Shown here: positions 1 through 9,275 of the stretch, piece by piece | Numbering within the stretch: the stretch's first letter is position 1 | Layout: the number at the start of each line of letters is the position of its first letter | Translations under genes and position numbers: made by a program | Notes under the pieces: generated by a model | Seen by the model: only the letters and a program-made list of their open reading frames with translations | Database searches by the model: none | What the model was told of the DNA's origin: nothing | NCBI GenBank assembly: GCA_019455285.1 | Contig: JACFMS010000004.1 | Location: forward strand, 19,749 to 83,748 | Length of the DNA: 64,000 nucleotides | Origin: Sphingomonadales bacterium | GTDB lineage: Bacteria; Pseudomonadota; Alphaproteobacteria; Sphingomonadales; Govanellaceae | Reading direction: 5' to 3'

Positions 1-410
1 TGCGCGAGGTGGATCGCGTGGTGGTGATCGGCTCCGACATGATGATGGCGGCGGTGGCGCGCGCGCGGAGCACCTCGCTGGCGCCGCATTTAAAGCCCGG
101 CGTCAAGATGTTCGCCAGCATCAACTCGCCGATGCAATGCATGATGAAGGAAATTTGCGCCCAATGCGTGCAGACTCATGTCAACCCCGAAACCGGCGAG
201 CAGACCCTGGTGTTCTCCTGTTTTAATCAGGATCAGCCGTTGGAGCAGGTCAACTTCAACCTATTGAATTCGCGGCTGCGGCAGAATTCAACGGTGGAGA
301 AGCTGACCTCACAATGGATCGACCGTTGCCTGGTGCAAATGGGAGCGCGGGCCAAATCCGTCACGGTACCCAGCGAGGAGAGCGAGAGCGACTACCTGGC
401 GTGGGGGTGA
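1..410 (+). CDS. FAD/NAD-binding oxidoreductase, C-terminal part (partial)
   Basis: The reading frame is open from the left edge (first complete codon at 3), so the GTG at 9 is probably internal and the gene begins outside the window. The visible 135 residues resemble the end of a ferredoxin-reductase/PyrK-like module. They carry an NAD-domain segment (VVVIGSDMMM) and then four clustered cysteines in MQCMMKEICAQC and VFSC, which fit an iron-sulfur site. Similar tails occur on long alphaproteobacterial fusions of a GltD-like and a DHOD-electron-transfer-like module. The substrate cannot be told from this fragment. It converges with nsrR across a short palindromic repeat. Confidence 0.6.
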   Translation, partial: REVDRVVVIGSDMMMAAVARARSTSLAPHLKPGVKMFASINSPMQCMMKEICAQCVQTHVNPETGEQTLVFSCFNQDQPLEQVNFNLLNSRLRQNSTVEKLTSQWIDRCLVQMGARAKSVTVPSEESESDYLAWG

Positions 411-418
411 TTTGACCT

Positions 419-497
419 GTCATTGTGAGCCCCGATAGCGACGAAGCAATCCATAGCGATTTTTGGATTGCTTCGCTCCGTCGTCGCTCGCAATGAC
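419..497. repeat. Interspersed palindromic repeat (GTCATTG...CAATGAC)
   Basis: The element has outer arms GTCATTG and CAATGAC and inner arms GAAGCAATCCA and GGATTGCTTCG, so it can fold on either strand. A longer member with the same ends and the same GAAGCAATCCA / GGATTGCTTCG core lies at 47574-47712. It fills the gap between two convergent genes and may also help end transcription from both sides. Confidence 0.75.
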
Positions 498-508
498 GAT
501 GTCGTTTA

Positions 509-940
509 CTACCCGACCTGCAAAATGCGGGTCAGCGGGCGCGGGTGCTCCACCAGATCGGCCAGCGTGTATTGGTCGAGTGAATCGTAAAGGGCGTCGA
601 ATGCCTCTTCCAGAATGCTCGGCAGTTTGCAGCAGCGGGTGATGCAGCAGCGATTGCTGTCGCTGAAGCATTCGACGATGGCGGCATCGTTTTCCGCCGC
701 GCGGACGATGCGGCCGATGCGGATCTCCGCGGGCGGCAGCGCCAAGCGGATGCCGCCGCCCTTGCCGCGGATGGACTCCACAACCCCGCTTTTGGCCAGG
801 TGATGCACCACCTTCATCAGGTGACTTTCGGAGATATTATAGGCGTCAGCGATGCCCTTGATGGTGGCCAGCCCCTTGGTTTGAAGGGCCAGGTACATCA
901 ACACGCGCAAGGTGTAATCGGTAAATCCGGTAAGCTGCAT
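509..940 (-). CDS. nsrR: Rrf2-family nitric oxide-sensing repressor NsrR
   Basis: A 143-residue Rrf2-family regulator with an N-terminal winged helix (residues about 1-65, including the family's RGKGGGIRLA wing). A cysteine cluster (C91, C98, C99, C103, C104) matches the region that binds the [Fe-S] cluster in NsrR. NsrR represses NO-detoxification genes until NO destroys its cluster. It lies downstream of a quinol NO reductase on the same strand, behind a strong hairpin. A perfect 23-bp palindrome sits 48 bp upstream of its start, which suggests autoregulation. RsrR- or IscR-like proteins are alternatives, but the norZ neighbour and the operators favour NsrR. Confidence 0.88.
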   Translation of the reverse strand: MQLTGFTDYTLRVLMYLALQTKGLATIKGIADAYNISESHLMKVVHHLAKSGVVESIRGKGGGIRLALPPAEIRIGRIVRAAENDAAIVECFSDSNRCCITRCCKLPSILEEAFDALYDSLDQYTLADLVEHPRPLTRILQVG

Positions 941-987
941 AAGGTATATTCCCTATGCCATTTTAGGCGAACCGGGAGAGCGTAGTA

Positions 988-1010
988 AAGCTATATTCAG
1001 AATATAGCTT
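988..1010 (-). promoter_or_regulatory. NsrR-type operator upstream of nsrR
   Basis: A perfect 23-bp palindrome made of AAGCTATATTC, one central base (A) and GAATATAGCTT. This matches the 11-1-11 layout of published NsrR sites, with half sites beginning AAG.TATA. It lies 48 bp before the nsrR start codon. Binding by NsrR is inferred. Confidence 0.75.
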
Positions 1011-1016
1011 ATAAGA

Positions 1017-1046
1017 ATTGGCCCGCGCCCAGGGGCGCGGGCCAAT
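1017..1046 (-). terminator. Hairpin ending norZ transcription
   Basis: A perfect 13-bp GC-rich stem (ATTGGCCCGCGCC with GGCGCGGGCCAAT, loop CAGG) begins 11 bp after the norZ stop codon. On the minus strand it is followed by TCTTATAA, a weak U-tract. It separates norZ from the nsrR promoter, so nsrR probably has its own transcript. Confidence 0.65.
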
Positions 1047-1057
1047 CTCCCTCAGCA

Positions 1058-3337
1058 TTACTCACTTAACACCGGCTGCGCCTTGCCGGGGAGAGACAAG
1101 GCCCGACGCTTACGCAACAACAGCCGTAGAGCAAACACGCCGAGGAACGCTACACCTACCGAGAACACGATATCGCCCGGCACCCGCAGCCACACCAGGG
1201 TGGTCATCACCTCGGAGTGGATGATTTCCGGGGAGCGCGCGTACCACAACCCTTCGCTGACGCTGGCCCAGGCCTGATAGATGCCGGCCGGAACCAGCGA
1301 CATAAAGACCATCATGGCAAGCCCGATGTTGAGCGTCCAGAAGGCCGGACGCAGCAAGCTGTCCTGCCAGGCAAGGCGCGAGGTCAGACCGCGCAGGCAG
1401 AACAGCATCAGGCCGATGCCGAGCATGCCGTAGACGCCGAACAGCGCCGCATGGCCATGGGCCGCAGTCATGTTGAGGCCTTGCACGTAGTAGAGCGAGA
1501 TCGGTGGGTTGATGGAGAAGCCCAAGAGCCCGGCGCCAACGATGTTCCAAAAGCCGACAGCGACAAAGCACATGATGACCCAGCGGTAGTTGGCGATCCA
1601 GGGCGCAGAGTTCAAACGCCTGTAGGTGCGCAAAGCTTCAAAGCCCACCAGCGCCAGTGGCACTACCTCAAGCGCGGAGAAAATTGCGCCGATGGCGATC
1701 ACCGATGTCGGCGTGCCGGTAAAGTAGAGGTGATGCAGCGTGCCAAGGATGCCGCCGAACAGGAAGACGATGGTTTCCATAACGATGGCGGTATTGGCGG
1801 TAACGCTGCGGATGAGGCCCAAGCGGGAGAAGATGAGCGCGATCACCGCCGTGGCGAACACTTCAAAGAAGCCTTCGACCCACAGGTGCACCAGCCACCA
1901 GCGCCAGTACTCGATCATCGAATAATGGCTGTCCTGGCCCCACATCAAGGAGCTGGCGTAAAAGCCGCCGATGCAGGTGGCGGATAGAAACACCATGGCG
2001 ATGAGGCCACGGCTTTCCGTGGGCTTCTTGAGCGCCGGCCACAACGCGCGGGCCATTAGGCTGAGCCATATCATGAGGCCGATAAACAGCCCGATCTGCC
2101 AGAGGCGGCCCATGCTGGTGTACTCCAGCCCCTGATTGCCGAGCCAGAAGGCAAAGGTCGTGCCCAGGCGCTGTTGGGTGCCGATCCAGCCGAAGGCCAG
2201 CGAGCCGACGACGATAAAGAGCAGCGCATAGAACAGCACGTTGACGCCGAGCTTCTGGAATTTCGGCTCATGACCGGAGAGCGCCGGCGAGATGTATAAG
2301 CCGGTGGCCAGCCAGGAGGTGGCGATCCACAGCACGCCAAGCTGGGTGTGCATGGTGCGGCTCACCGTAAAGGGCAGGATCTCGGCTAAGGGGATGCCGA
2401 AAAAGCTCTGTCCCTCGACGGCGTAGTGAGCTGACACCACACCCAAGACGACCTGCAGCAACAACAGGCCGATCACCACGTAGAAATATTTCGTCGTCGC
2501 CCGCATCGACGGCGTGGGCGACAGGTCAAAAAGCGGATCGCTTTTTAAGGGTTCGGGATCTTTTTCATGCTTTTGCGCCGCATGATAGGCGACCATGATC
2601 GCCACGCCGGCGATCAGCAGAATGACGCTGACGATGGACCAGATGCCGTTGCCGGTGGTCGGCTCGTTGTCGATCAAAGGCTCGTGCGGCCAGTTGCTGG
2701 TATAGGAGAGATTTTTCTCACCTGGGCGATCGGTGGCCGAGGCCCAGGACGACCAGAAGAAAAAGGCCGGCAGCGCTTGCAGATCCTGCGGATTTTTCAA
2801 GGTAGCGTTGACCATCGCATATTGCTCACGCAAGGTTGCGAGCGATGGGTCGTTGCCAAACAGGCCCTCATAGTGCCGTGCCAGTTCCTTGACCACGGCG
2901 GCGCGTTCGGCGCTGAGCGTGATGACGCCCGTTTCAGGATCATAGGTATTACGGCGAAGTTCGTCCTTGACGTAAGCGCCGACGGTGGCCTGTTCAAGCC
3001 GGCCAAGGGCCGCGAACGGGCGCTGATAGCGCTGCTCTGCAATCATCTCGCGCAGGGCGATAGCCTCGCGGTGCAGCCAGTCGGCGGACCAGTCCGGCGC
3101 CACGTAACTGCCATGGCCCCATACCGAACCGAGCTGTTGGCCGCCGGCGGAAAGCCAAGCCTGCTGACCGCGCATCACTTGCCCTTCGCCAAAGACGGGC
3201 GCGCCGTTGCTGTCCACCACTTGCGCCGGGATCGGCGGCGCGGCGAGGTAGATTTCCCGGCCGGTCCAGCCCAGAACCGCGAACGAGGCGAGGAAGATGA
3301 TGGCCAGCCACTGCCACAACTTACGTGACGTATTCAT
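1058..3337 (-). CDS. norZ: Quinol-dependent nitric oxide reductase (qNOR)
   Basis: A 759-residue membrane protein that reduces two NO to N2O with quinol electrons. The length and layout fit single-subunit qNOR: one N-terminal membrane helix (about 10-30), a periplasmic domain of about 200 residues with the NorC-like fold but no CxxCH haem motif, then about 13 helices of the NorB/haem-copper oxidase type. His residues in the HTQLGVLW, HHLYFTG and HGHAALFG segments are candidates for haem and FeB ligation. The start is preceded by CGGAGA. Two NsrR-type palindromes lie 63-112 bp upstream. No other denitrification gene is present, so NO detoxification is the likely role. Confidence 0.93.
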   Translation of the reverse strand: MNTSRKLWQWLAIIFLASFAVLGWTGREIYLAAPPIPAQVVDSNGAPVFGEGQVMRGQQAWLSAGGQQLGSVWGHGSYVAPDWSADWLHREAIALREMIAEQRYQRPFAALGRLEQATVGAYVKDELRRNTYDPETGVITLSAERAAVVKELARHYEGLFGNDPSLATLREQYAMVNATLKNPQDLQALPAFFFWSSWASATDRPGEKNLSYTSNWPHEPLIDNEPTTGNGIWSIVSVILLIAGVAIMVAYHAAQKHEKDPEPLKSDPLFDLSPTPSMRATTKYFYVVIGLLLLQVVLGVVSAHYAVEGQSFFGIPLAEILPFTVSRTMHTQLGVLWIATSWLATGLYISPALSGHEPKFQKLGVNVLFYALLFIVVGSLAFGWIGTQQRLGTTFAFWLGNQGLEYTSMGRLWQIGLFIGLMIWLSLMARALWPALKKPTESRGLIAMVFLSATCIGGFYASSLMWGQDSHYSMIEYWRWWLVHLWVEGFFEVFATAVIALIFSRLGLIRSVTANTAIVMETIVFLFGGILGTLHHLYFTGTPTSVIAIGAIFSALEVVPLALVGFEALRTYRRLNSAPWIANYRWVIMCFVAVGFWNIVGAGLLGFSINPPISLYYVQGLNMTAAHGHAALFGVYGMLGIGLMLFCLRGLTSRLAWQDSLLRPAFWTLNIGLAMMVFMSLVPAGIYQAWASVSEGLWYARSPEIIHSEVMTTLVWLRVPGDIVFSVGVAFLGVFALRLLLRKRRALSLPGKAQPVLSE

Positions 3338-3399
3338 GGTCGTTGTCTCCGTTTTTTTGTCGTTAACGGCATTTGCTTTCGTAAGTACCGTCGTACATT

Positions 3400-3422
3400 A
3401 AGATGCATACAGAATGAATCTT
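3400..3422 (-). promoter_or_regulatory. NsrR-type operator 1 upstream of norZ
   Basis: A 23-bp inverted repeat with half sites AAGATGCATAC and GAATGAATCTT around a central A. The outer AAGAT.CAT / ATG.ATCTT positions are symmetrical and match the NsrR consensus AAGATGCAT. It lies 63 bp upstream of the norZ start. Confidence 0.75.
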
Positions 3423-3426
3423 TATA

Positions 3427-3449
3427 AAGATGCCCTATAAATATATCTT
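3427..3449 (-). promoter_or_regulatory. NsrR-type operator 2 upstream of norZ
   Basis: A second 23-bp 11-1-11 element, with half sites AAGATGCCCTA and AAATATATCTT, in tandem with operator 1 (27 bp centre to centre). The junction of the two sites creates the perfect 14-bp palindrome ATCTTTATAAAGAT at 3418-3431. It is less symmetrical inside than operator 1. Confidence 0.6.
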
Positions 3450-3624
3450 TAAAAAGAAGCAAGGGGCTTTCCCGTCATTTTGCGGACATGGTGGGAAAAA
3501 TTCTTTTACGGACTGTCAGATTTAACCGTATCGGCCGGGTATCGGCTGGCTTTTGATCCTGATTCGTTCCCAAAAAGCCCCTTGCCATGCCAGGCAAGAG
3601 CGCTTAGAGCATAGGGCCACAGGG

Positions 3625-3701
<77 letters not shown>

Positions 3702-3723
3702 ATATTTCCAAGGGGGGTAGCGG

Positions 3724-6321
3724 CTAATTTTCTGCGGGGAGGGCAAACCTTTTCGTTGCCTCCGACGCCGCCAGATATAGCGCGGTCAGCGCCAGAAGCG
3801 TGGCCATCAGCGCTGGGCTTAGAGGAACAAAGCCGAAATAGCCGGCATACGGCAGATAGGGCAGCGCCACGGTGAGCGCCATCACCATAAGCGTTGAGAC
3901 CAGGAGCAAACGTCCCGGCGCGCTCTGATAAAACGGGCGATGGGTTCGGATGACCATCACGATGGCCAGTTCCGTCATCAAGGATTCGATGAACCAGCCG
4001 GTGCGAAAAACCTCGGGACTGGCGTTGAAAAGCCACAAGAGCGTGCCGAAGGTTAGAAAATCGAAGGCGGAGCTGACTAAGCCGAAGACGATCATGAAAC
4101 GGCGGATTGTGCGGATTTCCCAACGCCTAGGCTTGGCGACCATTTCCGGGTCGACAGAATCGCCGGCAATGCACATGGCCGGCAAATCAGACAGGAAATT
4201 ATTGAGCAATATTTGCTTGGCGAGTAGTGGCAGGAAAGGCATGAAAAAGGATGCCGCCGCCATGCTTACCATGTTGCCGAAATTGGCGCTGGTGGTGATA
4301 GAAATATATTTCATCGTGTTCGCGAAAATTCGCCGCCCCTGCGCGATGCCTTGCAATAGTACTTTCAGGTCATGTTCCAGCAGGATGAAATCCGCCGACT
4401 CCTTTGCGACATCCACCGCCTGATCCACTGAAATGCCGACATCAGCAGCGCGCAGCGCCGAAGCGTCATTGATGCCATCGCCCAGATAGCCGACAACATG
4501 GCCAGTTTTCCGCAACGCCCGGATAATCCGCTCCTTCTGGGTGGGATCGACCTCGACAAAAAGATCGGTTTGCTCCGCTATCCGCCAAAGAGCTTCATCC
4601 CGCAAATCATTCAATTCGCTCCCAGTCAATGTCCGCGCCGAGCGCAATCCGATGGACTTGGCAAGATGCGCCGCGACAAGACGGTTGTCGCCGGTAATTA
4701 CCTTCAAGGATACGCCGCGTTGCGCCAAAGCACTCAGGGTCTCCTTGATGCCTTCCTTGGGGGGATCGAAAAATAGGAGGAAGCCGGTAAAAATGAGGGC
4801 CTCTTCCTCCTCGCGGCCGTAGTGGTCTTTGAGCGGCAGTCGCTTGGTCGCTAGCCCCAGGGTCCGATAGCCTTGAGCGCTCCATTCAGCAAAGAGCTTT
4901 TCCAACTTGGCTCGACGCGCCTCGCCGAGCGCCACGATCTCGCCGCCATCCTGCACGCGATCGCAGATTTCCAGGACATTGGCAAATGCCCCTTTGGTAA
5001 TTATGGCGGCGACGTTGGCGCTTGGCTCCTTGACGACGACGCTGAGGCGTTTGCGGACGAAATCATATGGCGCTTCATCAAGCTTGTTGCAGCCGTGAAT
5101 ATCGACCGTCTCCAGCTCCGCTTTCGCGACGATGGCATCGTCCATAGGATTGGCAAGCCCGGTCTGAAAGTGGGCATTCAGATACGCCCAGCGCAGTATG
5201 TCGCGTGATGGAGTTCCCTGCACATCTCTGGCTGCGTCAAGGGCCATGACGCCAAGCGTGAGCGTGCCCGTCTTGTCGGAACAAAGAACGTCCATGCTGC
5301 CGAAATTCTCGATGGCATTGAGTCTGCGCACGATAACGCCGTGTCTAGCCATGTCCCGCGCGCCCTTCGATAAGGTTACGCTAATGATGGCCGGCAGCAG
5401 TTCAGGCGATAGGCCGACAGCCAAGGCGATGGCGAAGAGTAGAGAATCGATGGGAGGCCGTTCCAGAAAGACGTTGGCGGCAAAAACCGCAAGCACCAGA
5501 AGCAGCATGATCTGGGTCAAGAGATAACCATAGTGACGAATGCCGCGCTCAAATTCTGTTTCCGGCGGGCTCAAGCGCAAGCGATCCGCAATACCGCCAA
5601 ACATCGTGTTAGCGCCGGTGGTGACGATCACCACCCGCGCCGTGCCGCTGCGAACGGATGTGCCCATGTATACGCAGTTGGTGCGTTCGATCAAGCTGGC
5701 GTTGACGGCGCTCAAACCTGGGCGTTTTTCGATAGGTAGCGATTCTCCCGTCAACACCGACTGACTGACGAAAAAGTCCTTGGCCTCAAGGATGACCCCA
5801 TCGGCAGGAATTAGACTACCGGCCGACAATATGACGATATCGCCCGGGACGACTTCCTGACTGGGAATGTCGCACGCCGTGCCTTCGCGCATGATAGAGG
5901 TTCTAATGCGGACGCGCGACTTGAGCTTTTCAAGATCAAGTGAGGCGCTGTGCTCCTGAACAAAGCCCAATAGCGCGCTGCCCAGTACGATCGCCAAAAC
6001 AATCGTAGCGTCAGCCCAACTCTCGACAACCGCAGAGACGATAGCGGCAAAAATCAGAATAAGAATGACTGGGCTTTCAAACTGTCGAAGGAGCAGCCTT
6101 GCCGCCGTGGCGCGCTGACTTTCGCGCAGCACATTTCGGCCATAGACGCGCAGTCGCTGTTTTGCAGTACGGGCGCTTATGCCATTTCGGCCGCTATGCA
6201 GCCGCGTCAGCAAATCATCGACGGGGTAGGCCCAATAGGCCATCGATGCCGCGCTCTGATCGAATCCGCCACGTTGCGTAGATCGCCGTCTGCGTTTGGT
6301 CTGGGCAATCAGCCAATCCAT
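3724..6321 (-). CDS. mgtA: Magnesium-translocating P-type ATPase (MgtA/MgtB type)
   Basis: A P-type ATPase of about 865 residues from the chosen start. It has an N-terminal cation-ATPase domain, the TGES actuator motif (VLTGESLPIEK), the phosphorylation motif SDKTGTLT, the hinge GDGINDA and a C-terminal block of about six membrane helices. Length and order match type IIIB Mg importers in the inner membrane. The ATG at 6321 has TGAGGAA seven bases before it. An ATG at 6348 is an alternative, while the longer frame back to 6567 would run into the divergent neighbour. Subfamily assignment is by overall pattern; a Ca- or H-type pump is less likely. Confidence 0.85.
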   Translation of the reverse strand: MDWLIAQTKRRRRSTQRGGFDQSAASMAYWAYPVDDLLTRLHSGRNGISARTAKQRLRVYGRNVLRESQRATAARLLLRQFESPVILILIFAAIVSAVVESWADATIVLAIVLGSALLGFVQEHSASLDLEKLKSRVRIRTSIMREGTACDIPSQEVVPGDIVILSAGSLIPADGVILEAKDFFVSQSVLTGESLPIEKRPGLSAVNASLIERTNCVYMGTSVRSGTARVVIVTTGANTMFGGIADRLRLSPPETEFERGIRHYGYLLTQIMLLLVLAVFAANVFLERPPIDSLLFAIALAVGLSPELLPAIISVTLSKGARDMARHGVIVRRLNAIENFGSMDVLCSDKTGTLTLGVMALDAARDVQGTPSRDILRWAYLNAHFQTGLANPMDDAIVAKAELETVDIHGCNKLDEAPYDFVRKRLSVVVKEPSANVAAIITKGAFANVLEICDRVQDGGEIVALGEARRAKLEKLFAEWSAQGYRTLGLATKRLPLKDHYGREEEEALIFTGFLLFFDPPKEGIKETLSALAQRGVSLKVITGDNRLVAAHLAKSIGLRSARTLTGSELNDLRDEALWRIAEQTDLFVEVDPTQKERIIRALRKTGHVVGYLGDGINDASALRAADVGISVDQAVDVAKESADFILLEHDLKVLLQGIAQGRRIFANTMKYISITTSANFGNMVSMAAASFFMPFLPLLAKQILLNNFLSDLPAMCIAGDSVDPEMVAKPRRWEIRTIRRFMIVFGLVSSAFDFLTFGTLLWLFNASPEVFRTGWFIESLMTELAIVMVIRTHRPFYQSAPGRLLLVSTLMVMALTVALPYLPYAGYFGFVPLSPALMATLLALTALYLAASEATKRFALPAEN

Positions 6322-6433
6322 GCGGGGTTCCTCAGCATTGGTCGGCATTGGTACATCCAATATACTGCTTGGCTGGCCGTTCTGGTAGAGTAGGGAACCA
6401 TGGTGATGATCCCCCCAACCAAACGCCGCACCC

Positions 6434-7531
6434 ATGATTAATCGCGATAAGCCTCCACCCAACCCACCGCCAACGGCTGGACAGTCGACCGCCTCATCTC
6501 GGCCGAATGACCAGAATCTGTCGGTAGAGACCGTCCTTTGGGACATGGCGGCCGCGGCGGAAGGCAAGCCATCCGCCTGGCGGCGTTACGGGCCATGGGT
6601 TAGCGGCGCCCTGTCTTTGTTGGCGTTGATCGTGGCTATCTTCCATCTGAGCGAAATCGAGCAATTTCTAGTCCTGCTCGGCAATTCGCGGCCGGAATGG
6701 TTACTATGGTTGTTACTCGCTCAGACGGCTACCTATATCTGCGCCGCTGGGGTATGGCAGCGCACCCTGCGCCATGTCGGGTATGCTCGTTCGCTCCTTT
6801 CCCTGGTTCCTCTTGGTCTGGCTAAGTTGTTTACGGATCAGGTAGTGCCCAGCGGCGGCATCAGCGGCTCTATGTTGGTCATGAGGGGATTGGTTCGACG
6901 ACATATTCCGACGGAAAAGGTGGCTTCAGTATTTCTGGTGGGCTTCTTTAGTTTCTATATTGCCTACCTTCTGGTCGACTTAAGCGACGTGGCGCTATTG
7001 TGGCTACATCACCACCTTAGTTCTGTGGTACTGGCCGTGGCGGGAAGTTTCACGGTATTTATCGTAATCATCGTATGGACGGTATTTTGGCTTAAACGCC
7101 GCGGCATAAAGCGTCTGCCGGATTGGTTGAAGCGCTTTTCCGGGGTCACGGCCTTTTTGCGCATCTTTACCGACGCGCCCGCCAAGCTTCTCTATGATGT
7201 CTGGTTGATGGTCCAGACGGTGGGCTTGCAGATCGGTGTTTTTCTGCTCGATGCGATCACCCTGTGGATGTCATTTTATGTGTTGGGCCACCCCGTACCG
7301 TTCTGGATTGTATATGTCAGTTTCATCATGGCGTCCGTGGTGGCTACCCTGGGGCCGATCCCGCTGGGGCTTGGAACCTTCGAGGCAGGGTCAGTGGGCA
7401 TGTTGAGTCTGCTGGGCGTGCCGGTGGAGGCGGCGCTAGCCGCCACTCTACTGTTGCGTGGCTTCACTTTTTGGTTACCCATGGCGCCGGGCTTATGGCT
7501 GGCGCGACGTGAACTGCGCCGCACTTTGTAG
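6434..7531 (+). CDS. Lysylphosphatidylglycerol synthase TM-region / UPF0104 membrane protein
   Basis: A 365-residue integral membrane protein with a Pro-rich cytosolic N-terminus (1-50) followed by about seven or eight hydrophobic helices. It has the family's conserved QVVPSGGISGS and GPIPLGLGTFEAG segments. It is the flippase-like transmembrane part of LPG synthases without the soluble aminoacyl-transferase domain, so it does not itself make lysyl-PG. It is divergent from the Mg-type P-ATPase with 112 bp between the starts; shared control is inferred. Substrate unknown. Confidence 0.8.
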   Translation: MINRDKPPPNPPPTAGQSTASSRPNDQNLSVETVLWDMAAAAEGKPSAWRRYGPWVSGALSLLALIVAIFHLSEIEQFLVLLGNSRPEWLLWLLLAQTATYICAAGVWQRTLRHVGYARSLLSLVPLGLAKLFTDQVVPSGGISGSMLVMRGLVRRHIPTEKVASVFLVGFFSFYIAYLLVDLSDVALLWLHHHLSSVVLAVAGSFTVFIVIIVWTVFWLKRRGIKRLPDWLKRFSGVTAFLRIFTDAPAKLLYDVWLMVQTVGLQIGVFLLDAITLWMSFYVLGHPVPFWIVYVSFIMASVVATLGPIPLGLGTFEAGSVGMLSLLGVPVEAALAATLLLRGFTFWLPMAPGLWLARRELRRTL

Positions 7532-7696
7532 CCTTCTATAATGGCTTGTCGGCCTGAGATATGAGGTCTAGAGGCAAAATCACTCCATCCGACAAATCTT
7601 TTCAAAGACTTAGGAGCATTCTCCGCGATCGCCAAGCCATCTTTTCCATTGTCGCTAATACCGCTATGGTGGGCTCTTTGAAGGGCGGGGGCGAAG

Positions 7697-8131
7697 GTGA
7701 GTAAGCTGATCGAAACGTATCGCGGGGCAGTCTATCCTTGGCATTGCGATCACATGGGCCACATGAACGTCATGTGGTACGTCGGCAAGTTCGACGAGGC
7801 GACCTGGCATCTGTTTTCGCATGTCGGCTTGACGCCCAAGTGGCTGCGCGACAACAACCGCGGCATGGTGGCCGTGGATCAGCGCATCTCCTATCAGCGC
7901 GAGCTCCTCGCCGGCGATGTGCTTGTGATACGTTCCGGCGTGCTGGAGGTCAGCGCCAAGAAAATCCGCTTCTTCCACGAGATGCGCAACGCCGTCAGCG
8001 AGGAGATAGCGGCCATTACCCTCTTCGTTGGGCTGCACCTCGATACCATATCGCGCAAATCCACGGCGATGCCGGAGGAGGTCGCATTGCGCGCGCGCGA
8101 ACGCATCGTCGCCTATGATCTGCCCTGGTAA
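7697..8131 (+). CDS. Acyl-CoA thioesterase, hot-dog (4HBT) family
   Basis: A 144-residue single hot-dog domain. The N-terminal HCDHMGHMN segment matches the active-site region of the 4-hydroxybenzoyl-CoA thioesterase/YbgC family (D-x-x-G-H-x-N). It probably hydrolyses an acyl-CoA in the cytosol; the acyl group cannot be predicted. It is followed after about 30 bp by a PfkB kinase on the same strand, so the two may be co-transcribed. The start is the ATG-like GTG at 7697 with GGGGGCGAAG upstream. Confidence 0.82.
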   Translation: MSKLIETYRGAVYPWHCDHMGHMNVMWYVGKFDEATWHLFSHVGLTPKWLRDNNRGMVAVDQRISYQRELLAGDVLVIRSGVLEVSAKKIRFFHEMRNAVSEEIAAITLFVGLHLDTISRKSTAMPEEVALRARERIVAYDLPW

Positions 8132-8162
8132 TGTTCGCGGGTGATTGCTTGGAAATTATGCC

Positions 8163-9272
8163 ATGAAAGCGCTTACCATCGGATCAGCGATGATCGACAT
8201 CATCGCCATTATCCGCAACGAAGATATCGAGCGGGTGGCGATGAGCAATGCCTCGGCCTCGTTTCTGCTCTTGGAGCAAGGCCGCAAGATCGACGCCGAA
8301 TCCATCACCATCCATGTCGGCGGCGGCGGCATCAATACGGCGGTCGCTTTGCGTCGCCTCGGCCATGAGGCGGCGTCACTGGTCAAAGTCGGCCGCGATC
8401 TGAATGCCGAGAAGGTGCGGGAGTGTTTGACCCTGGAAGGGGTAGCCTGCGACCTGATCATCCCTACCGATAAAGCCGCCACGGGCACCGCCGTCATGGT
8501 CTCCTCCCATGACCGCAATGCCTCGATTTTCACCTCCCGCGGCGCCAACACCCTGCTCAAGCCGGAGGAGGTGGCGGCGGTGGATTTTTCGCCCTATGAC
8601 CTGGTTTATGTGTCGAGCCTGTCGGGCAACTCGGCGGATTGCTTCCCGCTCATTCTCGATCGCGCCAAGGCGGCCGGCGCCTTCGTCGCCGCCAATCCCG
8701 GCATTCGGCAATTGACCTCGCGCGGCGGCGCGCTGTTGTCCTCGCTGGCCAAACTCGATCTCCTGACCGTCAATCGGACAGAAGCCGCCGGTCTTACCCC
8801 CTCCCTGGCGGCGCGCTTTAACCTGGAAGCCCAGCCAACGGTGGAGATGCCGGCTGAGAACTGTCCGCCGCTCTTGCGTCTTGGCTTGAGCTTCGGCGGC
8901 TTCGATGTCTCGCTGCCGGCGTTCATTGCCGCCTTGCGGGCGTTGGGGTTGCCGCAGGTTCTGGTCACCGATGGCGGCGATGGGGCCTATCTGGGAGACG
9001 GAGAAGGGATACACTATTGCCCATCCCTGAGGGTCAAGGTGGCCGGCACCGCCGGGGCGGGCGATGCCTTCTCGTCAACCTTCGCCGCCTTTCTGGCCAG
9101 CGGCGCGCCGCCGCAAAAGGCGCTCAGGGCGGCATCGGTCAACGCCGCCTCGGTGGTCAGCTACGTCGATACCCAGAGCGGCCTGATGACCTGCGCCGAC
9201 TTGGAGGCGCAACTGCGGGAGATCGCCGATATCCTGCCCACCGCGCTTTTCCCGTGGCGCAAGGCGGTTTAG
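8163..9272 (+). CDS. PfkB-family carbohydrate kinase
   Basis: A 369-residue ribokinase-fold sugar or nucleoside kinase. The N-terminal substrate motif is GGGGINTAVALRRLG, and the C-terminal ATP/catalytic signature AGAGDAFSS contains the catalytic Asp. A stretch of about 40 residues before the last third is longer than in most PfkB proteins. The start at ATG 8163 gives MKALTIGSAMIDI, the usual beginning of the fold; the TTG at 8145 is less likely. The phosphorylated substrate is unknown. It converges with the next gene, three bases apart. Confidence 0.85.
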   Translation: MKALTIGSAMIDIIAIIRNEDIERVAMSNASASFLLLEQGRKIDAESITIHVGGGGINTAVALRRLGHEAASLVKVGRDLNAEKVRECLTLEGVACDLIIPTDKAATGTAVMVSSHDRNASIFTSRGANTLLKPEEVAAVDFSPYDLVYVSSLSGNSADCFPLILDRAKAAGAFVAANPGIRQLTSRGGALLSSLAKLDLLTVNRTEAAGLTPSLAARFNLEAQPTVEMPAENCPPLLRLGLSFGGFDVSLPAFIAALRALGLPQVLVTDGGDGAYLGDGEGIHYCPSLRVKVAGTAGAGDAFSSTFAAFLASGAPPQKALRAASVNAASVVSYVDTQSGLMTCADLEAQLREIADILPTALFPWRKAV

Positions 9273-9275
9273 TTT

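Noticed and set aside
6322-6567. N-terminal extension of the P-type ATPase
   Set aside because: It would overlap the divergent membrane-protein gene, while TGAGGAA stands before the ATG at 6321.
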